From Diplosphaera chodatii (Eukaryota; Chlorophyta; Trebouxiophyceae; Prasiolales; Stichococcaceae): DNA of 64,000 nt. The stretch's first letter is position 1; the number at the start of each line of letters is the position of its first letter. The stretch is taken from NCBI GenBank assembly GCA_032358165.1, contig JAALGY010000062.1:248001-312000 (forward strand), in the 5' to 3' direction. Shown here piece after piece: positions 22,275 through 32,074 of the stretch. The notes below the pieces were generated by a model. The model did no database searches. It was not told the origin of the DNA and worked only from the letters and a program-made list of their open reading frames with translations. A program made the translations under genes and the position numbers.

Positions 22275-25200
22275 ATGGCGGGTGCGGCGGCGCGCCCAGC
22301 CACGGCAGTGGTGCTGGTGGCGTTGCTCGTGGTGCTCAATGCGGCGCTTCCAGGCACGCTGCTGGGCACAGCCCCTGTGAAGTGCGCACGCATCATTGTG
22401 CATCAGTCCGCGCCACTGCTACAGAGCGCAGCGCCATGTCCGACAGGCCTGGGCTGTTTTCGAGACGAGGCAGCCTGCAGTGATGGCCACGCACGCACTT
22501 GATGCACCGGCTACTCGTGTGCAGGTGCTCATGCCGCGAACTGCAACATGGTCAACCCGCCCGGCGGAACGGGTGGTGGCAACAACAGGGCCACCTGCAC
22601 GTGCGATGGCATGGTTGGCAGAATGGAGAAGGCCTGCCCCATCACACCCTCGCAGAATTCGACATGCGTGTGCAGCAGCGGCGCGGGCACAGCCTCCACA
22701 ACCACGGCCACCGTCACCGTCAAGAACTGCTTCGGCACGCCGGTCGACTTCATGACCGTACAATATGTGAATACGGCCGGCAGCGCTATGTGCACCAGAT
22801 CGACAGGGTGAGTGGCGTCCCTTCCACCGAACACTTGAATCGAGTCGATGTGCAAGTGCTCTCATTATGCTCCGTGCCACCAGCAGCTTCGATTGCATCC
22901 CACACCTCCATCGATGGCACAAGGCGGCGTTCTACTCACTGAGGTTGTGCTCATGTCTCCCATTTGCAGGAACAGTGTGGCTTCTGGAGCCACGCCTTTC
23001 AGTTTCACGGCCAGATGCAACTCTACCGTGACGATCTTCTTCAAGGACGACAGCTACAATGCACCCAGTGGAGGACCCGACGTCCTGGCCAGCCAGTGCG
23101 CCAACCAGTACAACAATAACGAGCTGTGCAAGAGCTGCGGGGGCTATGACTACAAAGTTCAGTGTGACGGCGGCGGGGACAGCTGCTTTGCGGCACAGAG
23201 GTCCCCACCGCCACCGCCGCCATCGCCGCCGCCACACCCGCCTCCCTCCCCGCCACCCAAACCCCCTCCTCCTTCACCACCACTGAGCCCGCCACCCTCG
23301 CCACCACCCAAGCCGCCCAGCCCGCCGCCCAGCCCGCCGCCAAGCCCGCCACCCTCGCCGCCGCCGCCATCGCCACCACCCAGCCCGCCGCCCAGCCCGC
23401 CACCAAGCCCGCCACCCTCGCCGCCGCCGCCGCCACCACCCAGCCCACCGCCCAACCCGCCACCAAACCCGCCTCCCTCCCCGCCACCCTATCCGCCGCC
23501 TTCACCACCTCCCAACCCACCGCCCTCGCCACCACCTCAGCCTCCACCCTCACCGCCGCCGCAACCTCCTCCCAGCCCTCCGCCAAGCCCGCCACCGAAC
23601 CCGCCTCCATCACCACCACCCCAGCCTCCTCCCAGCCCTCCACCAAGCCCTCCACCAAGCCCGCCACCAAACCCTCCACCCTCACCGCCGCCGCAGCCTC
23701 CTCCCAGCCCTCCGCCAAGCCCGCCACCGAACCCTCCACCCTCACCGCCGCCCCAGCCTCCTCCCAGCCCGCCGCCAAGCCCGCCACCGAACCCGCCTCC
23801 ATCACCACCACCCCAGCCTCCTCCCAGCCCTCCGCCAAGCCCTCCACCGAACCCTCCACCCTCACCGCCGCCACAGCCTCCTCCCAGCCCTCCGCCAAGC
23901 CCGCCACCGAACCCACCACCCTCGCCACCACCTCAGCCTCCCCCGTCACCGCCGCCGCAGCCTCCTCCCAGCCCTCCGCCAAGCCCGCCGCCAAGCCCGC
24001 CACCAAATCCACCTCCATCACCGCCACCCAATCCGCCCCCATCACCACCACCTCAGCCTCCTCCCAGTCCACCGCCCAGTCCGCCGCCGCAGCCGCCGCC
24101 CAGCCCGCCGCCCCAGCCGCCACCCAGTCCGCCCCCACAGCCGCCTCCCAGCCCCCCGCCATCACCACCCCCATCGCCGCCACCCAGCCCACCTCCCATG
24201 CCGCCCCCGAGTCCGCCACCCCAGCCGCCGCCCAGCCCGCCGACCCAGCCGCCGCCAACCCCACCACCACAGCCGCCACCCAGTCCGCCCCCACAGCCGC
24301 CTCCCAGCCCACCTCCATCACCGCCGCCTGCGCCACCGCCCAGCCCGCCACCCCAGCCGCCGCCCAGCCCGCCTCCCCAGCCGCCGCCCAGCCCCCCGCC
24401 TTCGCCACCCCCTCAGTCGCCACCGGACCTCAGATTTGCCATGCCGCCGCCCAGCAGCCCGCCACCGCAGCCACCGCCCAGCCCGCCACCACAACCGCCT
24501 CCCAGCCCGCCACCACAGCCGCCGCCAAGTCCGCCACCGCAGCCGCCACCGAGCCCGCCTCCGTCACCACCACCTGCCCCACCACCAAGCCCGCCGCCCC
24601 AGCCGCCGTCAAGCCCGCCACCACAGCCACCTCCCAACCCGCCACCTCAGCCTCCGCCCAGCCCACCGCCCAGTCCGCCGCCACAGCCGCCCCCCAGCCC
24701 GCCTCCTTCGCCGCCGCCTGCACCGCCGCCAAGCCCACCTCCCAGTCCGCCACCACAGCCTCCGCCGTCACCTCCGCCCAAGCCGCCGCCAAGCCCACCG
24801 CCATCTCCGCCACTCAGTCCGCCACCCCAGCCGCCGCCAAGCCCACCGCCACTGCCACCCCCCAGCCCCCCACCATCTCCACCCCCAAGCCCTCCGCCGT
24901 CGCCACCCTCCAGCCCTCCACCATCGCCACCCCCCAGCCCCCCGCCATCTCCACCCCCAAGCCCTCCGCCTTCGCCACCCTTCAGCCCTCCGCCATTGCG
25001 ACCTTCCAGCCCACCACCTTCACCACCGCCTGAATCGCCACCCGACCTCAGATTTGCTATACCGCCGCCAAGCAGCCCACCACCACAGCCACCGCCCAGC
25101 CCGCCGCCTGCACCATCCCTCAACCCGCCACCGCAGCTGCCGCCTAGTCCGCCACCACAGCCACCGCCTAGCCCGCCTCCTTCGCCTCCACCGCTGCCTC

Positions 25201-28106
25201 CCCCCGACGAGTTGAGGAGGAGTTCACCGCCGCCAAAGGCTGTGGCACCACCGCCACCGGCAAATGTGTGCATCCCCAAGAAGCAGTGCAAGGGGTACGG
25301 CAACCAGAAGAAGTGCACCCGCCAAACCCCGTGAGCCTTCTGACTCCGATGACCGTGGCACATGTCCCGCCGCTCCGCCTTGCGTGTGCCATGCTCCTGT
25401 GGCTCGCCGACGTTCAGTGTACCGCATGTCTATGCTGCAACTACCTGCATGTCGTACCATCTGTTGCTGCAGACCACCATGGCAATCGGTTGAACGTCCT
25501 GTATGGTGCAGGTGCCCATTCTGCTACAAGACCCTGGACCAGTGCTTCAGCTGCACCGAGTGCATCAAGAAGGAGCCAGGGTTTGGCAAGGTGCGTGCAC
25601 CTGTGTTCCAGGGCAAGCCGCGGCCGGCAGACATCTCTTGAGCTGTTGCCTGAGACCACACGATTCGAGGGTCGTGGCTCGAGTCGGGACGGCATGGCTG
25701 CTAAATGCATTTGCTGCAGTGCCTCTTGCTTCTGTCGACATTCAAGTGACTGAGCGGCGGGCACATGCTGCCTGCAGGTCATTCTGAAGGCCAAGCGGTG
25801 CTTCAAGCAGTCGGTCACATTTGCCGCCGTCAGCTTCACCGACGAGTCCGGCTCCCCAGTCTGCGCTGACAACTCGTGGGTGGCCTGGCTCCGTCCTCTG
25901 TCGATCAAGTGCATGTATGCATGTCGTGCGGTAGCCAAGTCGACGGTAACCCCCATCTTCAACACCTGCATGAGCAACGCAACAGCTACATGAGGCCACT
26001 CTTCGTGTGCACATCAACTGAAAACGGACGTGCTGTGGCTCGGCTGCAGGAAGCTGGACTCCGGCGATCGTGAAAGCACCTTCAAGTTCAGCGCCCCCTG
26101 CGGCTCGACCGTCACGCTGTTCCTGGTCGACGACTCCTTCTACAACCAGGATGGCCCGCTGTACCTGCGCAAGAACCCGTGCAGCAGCAAGTGCGACAGG
26201 ACCAAGCCGTGCAGCACGTGCGGGCCGTACACCTTCACAGTCAAGTGCCCGCCTGGGTGCAAGCAGTCGCCGCCGCCGACGCTGGCGCCACCCGAGCTCA
26301 GGGTCACATCGCCGCCGCCCAGCAGCCCCCCGCCCAGCCCCCCGCCCAACTCCCCGCCTAGCCCGCCGCCGTCACCACCTCCATCTCCACCCCCCAGCCC
26401 CCCGCCCAGCCCCCCGCCCAACTCCCCGCCCAGCCCGCCGCCAAAGCCGCCTCCCAGGTGAGCTGACAGGGGACGCTAGCATGGCGTGCAGTGGAACCCA
26501 GTGCGGGGTGCAAGTAGAGCTGAGCCGCACCATCTGTCAAATGGTGATGTGGTTGAGTCACGTATACCATTGCAAGTACCTTCTCGTAGTACCATGCCTG
26601 CAACGGTGTCTGACGCTTTCTGCCATGTGGCATGCAGCCCACCGCCGTCACCGCCGCCCAAGCAACCTGTGTCGCCGCCGCCAAAGCCACCTGCCAGGTG
26701 CTGTGCACTTCCTCATGCATGCCTGCCCACGACCCATACCGAACGTTCAACATCGTCGCACTCTGGTCAGTGCGCATTGGATTCCAGATCACCTGTGGGA
26801 GGTGACTGCAACACAGCATCTGGCAGAAACAGATTAGCTTGGATCTGCAGACCACCACCCTCCCCGCCGCCACATCTGCCGCCACCTGACCTCAGGATCG
26901 GCTCACCGCCACCACCATCTTGTCCCAACAAGCCTCGCACCAAGAAGTGAGTTCCAGCGGTCTTTGATGACCAGGCATACTGCTGGCAACCGCGCTGCTG
27001 CTAAGGGGCATGCTGCTGCCTGGCAACGCACTGCAGACAACCATACCCATTGATGGGCTGAACTGCGTGTGGGATGGGTGCTCAAATGCACCATTTGCTG
27101 CCGCAGGTGCCCATACTGCATCCCGAGGAACCCTGGCTGCATCAAGTACAGCTGTGCGAAGTGGGACGGCTATGCAAAGGTGCGCAATATCTGCGCCGGC
27201 ACTCTTGCATTCAGATGGGGATATGTTTCGAGCAGCGCTACACCCAGGCAGCGTTGTCAAGCTCAAGGAATCAAGTTCAAGGAATCAATGCAGTGTTGGA
27301 TCACTTGGCAGGTGTCACTGCGAGGAAGAAAGTGCTTCGACAAGCCCATCAGCTTCATGGCAGTCGCTTTCAACAACGAGAAGCAACACGCTGTGTGCGC
27401 GCACAACAAGTGCGCACTGCTCAGCCATGCAGCCCTTCTAGCACACATCTCACACCGTCATCCATTGCAGTTGCTGGTGGCCAAATCAACACCTAGTCCA
27501 GCGCGCACAACCACAGTGGCTGTTGTATAGCCAGCATGTGCAAGGGTCGCTGTGCTGACTTGTTTCCGCCATGCTGCAGGAAGCGCAGGTCCAATGACGC
27601 CTTCGAGTTCACCGCCAAGTGCGGCACATATGTGGCTGTATACCTCAGTGACGGCAGCTTCAACAACCAGCAGGGGCCACTTGTGAGGCCCCGTTTGCAC
27701 CTGATGGGCACACCGACGCATCGCATTCTGGCTGGCGCCCAGCGACACCTACCTTTACCACTATGTTCTGTGTCTCCACTACGCCAGCACAGTTCACCAA
27801 GGGCTTGCTGCCGTGCCTGCAGATGATTCCAGGTGGCAACCCATGCAAGACGCCCTGCAAGGAGGTCGGCACGCCCTGCCAGACATGCGGTCCCTATAAA
27901 GTGAGACTTTGTTCCGGACATATGCGTTGCGTATGAACGTGCGTGGGGATGTGCTGCCAGCCAGAGTGCGAGCAATGGTCGATCAAAGTGCAATGACTTT
28001 GGTGTGATCAAAGTTTCTGTTCTGCGTGCAGATCAAGGTCGACTGCAAGTGCAAGGTGGACAAACACAAGCGCAAGCACATCGAGCAGGCCAAGAAGCAT
28101 GGTTGA
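22275..28106 (+). CDS. Pherophorin-like protein, complete (gene 3), three Cys-rich domains
   Basis: Exons: 22275-22353, 22525-22807, 22970-25330, 25512-25590, 25778-25875, 26050-26457, 26638-26697, 26851-26946, 27107-27179, 27312-27409, 27580-27682, 27823-27900, 28032-28106. Total 3891 bp, 1296 aa. The start opens a signal peptide (core VVLVALLVVLNAALPG). The first exon is 79 bp, exactly as in gene 2, and requires a GC donor (CCAG|GCACGC) at the position where gene 2 has GT. Domain 1 (CTCDGM, TVKNCFGTPVDF, CKSCGGYDYKVQC) is fused without intron to a rod of nearly 690 residues and then to CIPKKQCKGYGNQKKC. Domain 2 is the CPFCYKTLDQCFSC type and domain 3 is the C-terminal CPYCIPRNPGC type. The tail ends in the basic segment KHKRKHIEQAKKHG. 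Predicted ECM protein. Confidence 0.88.
23211..25260 (+). repeat. Giant poly(SPPP) rod within a 2361-bp exon of gene 3
   Basis: About 2 kb of SPPP(N/Q/S)PPP repeats with phased blocks such as NPPPSPPPQPPPSPPP repeated many times. Two SPPDLRFA(M/I)PPPSSPPP spacers occur, near 24418 and 25036. The sequence is prone to slippage, so repeat number may vary between strains or be misassembled. Confidence 0.88.
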
Positions 28107-28392
28107 TGTCCCAGCTGCCCTCAACCCGTGCACCCGAGCTTGCAACGAACATGCATGCCTCCGACGGCACAAATCGTTGCACAGCCAGGACGGCGCATGC
28201 CCACTGCAGCTGCAGCGCTCGATGCCAGCACTCTCCTGCCTGGAATCCTGCTGGTCCAGGTGCCGGCAGAACCCCTTCCAGCATCTACAGCCCACACCAA
28301 GCCCAAGGGGCATTTGCTGCCAGGCGCACGCCTTGGACATGCCAGGCAACAAGTACGCGCGGCGCCATGGGCCGCCGTGGCACACAGCAGCT

Positions 28393-28434
28393 GTTCACGC
28401 AGCGGTGCAGCGCACAGAGACACGCAGCCGCCTG
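28393..28434 (+). repeat. Conserved 3'-flank block, gene 3 copy
   Basis: CACGCAGCGGTGCAGCGCAC followed by ACACGCAGCCGCCTGCC; matches 19913-19962 with a small deletion and 7791-7850 more loosely. Confidence 0.65.
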
Positions 28435-28940
28435 CCTGGTTTAACTTACGAAGTGTCAGCAACAACAGCCGCAGCATTCACAGCAGCAGCGGCAGGCCCC
28501 GAGTCCACATGAGGGGCTGCACGCTGATGCAGCGGCATGGTATGGCCAAGGTGTGGCTGCATGCAGAGTGTTTCTGGGAGTAGCAGCCGCCGTCGCCTGC
28601 CCCCCGTCGACCACACACAGATGGAGATCCCGTTTGCCCATGTGGTTCACAGGCGGCCTTCTAAGAATCGATCAACAGGCAATAAGTTTGACAATTTTGT
28701 TTTGGTCCTGAGCTTTGATATCGTGGTATTTGTGACCCAAGTTCATAATAGGGATGTCAGAATCATTTGAGCAACATGCCGAGTGATGTGTTCAGCAGCT
28801 AAAGGGCTGTGAAGTCAAGATACTCTGAGGTCGTGTATGGTGTTTGCTCGGGGGAGGCACGCCACTTGCACTGTCAAGCATGCCGCAGCGGACGGCCATC
28901 TTGTTTTTGGTGGCATGGGCCGGGGTGCGGTATCTGGTAT

Positions 28941-28945
28941 TGTAA
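28941..28945 (+). terminator. Candidate TGTAA polyadenylation signal, gene 3
   Basis: TGTAA 835 bp after the stop at 28106 and past the conserved 3'-flank block. Confidence 0.35.
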
Positions 28946-29176
28946 TTCACTTCCGGTCTTGCCCAGTGCCGATGGCGCACACAAATCAGGCAACCCCACG
29001 AACAACACATACAGTTCTAGGTCAAAACCAGAACGTACTCAAGCTGACTCCTCTCCGCTCGCTCACGTCAGGTGCAGTTCCGAAGAACAGCCGCCATGCA
29101 GGTTGGCTGCATATCTGTGTGCAGTGCTGCATGTTGCACCGTCGCCATCCCCCTCGACTCGTGGATGCCCTGCGCA

Positions 29177-30446
29177 TCACTTCTGTTGTGCGCGTGCCTT
29201 GCTGGTGATGAAGATGGAACCCTTGTCACCGTGCCCAATGCGAAGATGCTGACGACATTATGCATATGCCCGGTGGGTTATGCTCTGCCATCGTGCTGTC
29301 ACCTTGGGGTCTGCCCAGCCCAGCGGCAGCGAGAACGCGACCCACCCCAGCTGCAGCCGGAATGCAGTGAACCTGACATCCACCCTGGTGACGGCGGCCC
29401 CTGCCTCCTTCGCCTGCAACGTATCTCGTCCAGGGGTCGAGAAGGATTCAGCTCTGCTTGCCGCCTGCAGCTTGTACACATCTGAGCGAGGATACACCTG
29501 CTTGGCATCGCACATGCAAAGCATCACGGCTTTGCACTTTGCAAATCATATATTTGGTAGGACACACGCCTCACCTCGGCTGGGCTGACGGTGCCGGCCA
29601 CATTCAGCGAGCCACGCACCGCCGAGGCGAACCTGAACTCCACCAGGTTGTCGATCGCGCCGCTGCTGGCATCGATGACCTGGTACACCCCCTGCACCGG
29701 CCCAAGGGGTTGTCACCATGTGCTGGCCGGTATTCCTGACGCTCACTCAGACTCTGGGTATGAGGTTTGCCAGCCTGCCCTCGAGCCAAACTGACTCTTG
29801 TGTGTCCCATCTGATTGGCTGCACACATGGCTTGTCTGATACAGAGGATGCAAGATGGGAAGCCCAGGGTTGGGTCTGCTGTCGGTGCGCACCAGGGTGC
29901 GGAACAGGAAGCCGAGGATGGGGCGGAAGAAGTCGATGACGGGGCCCTCCAGCGGCTCCCGCTTCTTGGTCACCTCCTCCGGGCCTGCAGCAGCCAGTTG
30001 GCACTGGGGACTGTTCTGTGCGAAGCCCTGCCGCCATGCCACCCGCTCACTCAGCTGCTCCATGCGCCTCTGATGAGGTTCAGCGCTGTTTTCGGAGCTG
30101 ACCACCATGACAGCCCCACCTTGGTACAGCAGGCTCCAGCGGCCATTGATCAGCGGGCTGGTCGCTGGGCTGTCTGTTGGGTTCAGCGCCTCCAGCGACT
30201 TTGCTGCCTCCAGGATCGCCTCCTGCTGCATCTGCGTCGCCTTCCGGCCACGCTGCGTGTTGGCAGTCGCCCTGCAGTCACAATGGCCAAGCCCATCAGC
30301 ATGCTGTGCAATGCACACAGGACTGCTGCAACACTGCGCGCAACACCCCGATGTACCTGATAAGCTGGGTCTTCAGGCTGTCGCGCTCGCTGAGCTCGCT
30401 GTTTGCGAACGCGGCGGGGGCATCGCTGGCAGCTTGTGTCGTCATG
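29177..30446 (-). CDS. Plastid-lipid-associated protein (PAP/fibrillin family), left gene; 5' end unresolved
   Basis: A PAP/fibrillin lipocalin-like domain. Fibrillins are plastid proteins linked to thylakoid or plastoglobule lipids and stress tolerance. Exons in transcript order: about 30446-30357, 30271-30120, 29984-29827, 29691-29575, 29413-29303, 29248-29177 (stop). Family signatures in order: ANSELSERDSLKTQLIR, SLEALNPTDSP, LINGRWSLLYQGPEEV, FFRPILGFLFRTLVRTD, YQVIDASSGAIDNLVEFRF, VDVRFTAFRLQLGW, LPLGWADPK, LRIGHGDKGSIFI. Phases agree across the listed exons. Odd points: the donor after VRTDS is not obvious, so the exon is drawn to 29827, adding 17 non-family residues. The last intron is only 54 bp, and the usual segment between ADPK and the LR(I/V)xRG motif (DTTYLDED in relatives) is missing. 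The start codon and transit peptide lie upstream of 30446 and were not resolved. Confidence 0.75.
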
Positions 30447-31357
30447 CTACACCGGCGTTGTCGAGGTGGTTGGCGTGGCAATGGCTGCCTGCTGGTGCCA
30501 GTTGCTGATACATTGTCATGTTGTTGTACAGCCGGTTGCGTCGCATAGCGTTGGCGGCCCTTCAGGGTCTCGGCGGCAGCGGCGGGTGGATGTGCGCAGG
30601 TGCACTGGCGGATCGATGCTGTGTACATGCTGCGTCCTTGTCGAGGCAGATGCCTACAGCTGCACCTGCATCCTACTTCTCACAAGCGGTCGACGCCAGG
30701 GCGATGGGTCATAGTTGTATTGTCGATGTGCGCACTACAGCATGATGCATGATGCCTGCTGCGCCCGCACATTCGGTCCCTGATGAAGCCGCACAACACT
30801 GCAGGTTCCGTCACTCAGCTCACACGTGTCTCAGAAGACGCAGTGGTGTAAGTGCACGCTGTGATTGCGCATCATGCACCTGCAAAAGCAGATGCATCCA
30901 AAATGTCCATGATTTGTGCTGTTGCCTCGGCTGTGGCACGTCCTGCAGTCCCCCTGCATGACATTTCCCGCGGAATTCCACCGACCGGCTGCAAGCGCGC
31001 CACAGCGTCGAAGCCGCTTTCAGCACTTGCATCCCTTTCTGTGCGCGACACATAGCATCCTTGCAGAGCACAGGCTGCTGCAGCGTGACACCGTGGCGTG
31101 TCGGCGTCTCCCTCCGCCACCAGAGCCGTCAGATCGCCCGCAGACATCTGGGCGATTACTCTGATCAACAGCGACTGTAGCTGTGAATCTTACGATGCAG
31201 CTGTACACAAAGAGGTACATATGTGTTCACATTGTGCAATCTTTGTTGTACCCTGAAGTGCACATGGAAGAAATATGCACACCGTCCACAGGCATGCTAC
31301 AGAACTTCTGCACAGCCTTCACGTTGCTGGCTGCAGGGTGGCTGCGGTGCCGCAGCC
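30447..31357. other. Head-to-head interval between two fibrillin genes
   Basis: Contains the unresolved first exon(s) of the minus-strand fibrillin (an open frame on minus reaches about 30628) and the shared upstream region of both genes. An ATG at 31358 on plus opens a Gln/Ala/Ser-rich frame that could be a transit peptide for the right gene. No regulatory site can be proven. Confidence 0.4.
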
Positions 31358-31632
31358 ATGCAGCCTCAGTGCAGCTCAGCTCAGGCAGCACGCCTGCCCA
31401 CAGACAGCCAGAGCAGGGCGGTGGCTGCCACTGCAGCAGATGTCCACACGGCAGCGTCGGCGCACTCTGACAACAGCGGCAGCGGCAGACGTGCGTCTCA
31501 TGAGGACAGCACACACACTGGATGAGCACAACACACACGTTGCAAGATGCTGAGCCGTGGGCCACAGTTTCTCACATGGAGCACTTCCCTGCCGTCAACT
31601 CCCTGATGCCCGACACCATTGTGGCTCTGCAG

Positions 31633-32074
31633 GATGCCGCGCGGCTGCGGCGAGAGCGTGCGAACCGCGAGGCAGAGGAGGCTGTTCGCGCGTTCAAGAG
31701 AGGGTCCGACGCACGCAGCAAGGCAGACTCTGCTGCACCAAAGACTCCCCCCCAGCAGCAGGTGCAAGTGCTTCTGCAATCCGCCTGCATGTTGTGGCAG
31801 TGGATGGAACGCTTCAGTTGCCGTGTGCGTGCAGCACCATCCTGAAACGTGTCGTCTCTTCATCGGCTTACCCTTGACAGCACACGAGGGTAGTCAGAGG
31901 TGCAACACCAGCGCGCTGTTGGCTCTGCAGGGGAATGCTGCGGCTGCTGACGAGCGGCTGCGGCGCGAGCGTGCGAATCGGGAGGCAGAGGAGGCTATTC
32001 GCGCGTTCAAGAAAGCGTCCGAGGCGCGGTACAAGGCAGACTCGGCTGCACCAGAGACACGCCCCCAGCAGCAG
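31633..32074 (+). repeat. Tandem exon duplication in the right fibrillin gene
   Basis: Exon 31633-31761 and exon 31931-32074 encode the same Arg/Glu/Ala-rich helix followed by KADSAAP(K/E)T and PQQQ. The introns after them also match (both contain CACCATCCTGAAACGTG, near 31833 and 32146), as does the GGCTCTGCAG acceptor before each. The offset is about 0.3 kb. This is a recent duplication of one exon with its flanking intron. Confidence 0.88.

Larger units (their letters stand above)
28107..29176. other. 3' flank of gene 3 and convergent intergenic space
   Basis: No coding exon supported. It contains the conserved pherophorin 3'-flank block and a TGTAA at 28941. Gene 3 (plus) and the fibrillin at 29177-30446 (minus) converge here. 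Confidence 0.6.

Noticed and set aside
23041..24423. 460-residue minus-strand ORF over the gene 3 rod
   Set aside because: Shadow of the proline repeat, as above.
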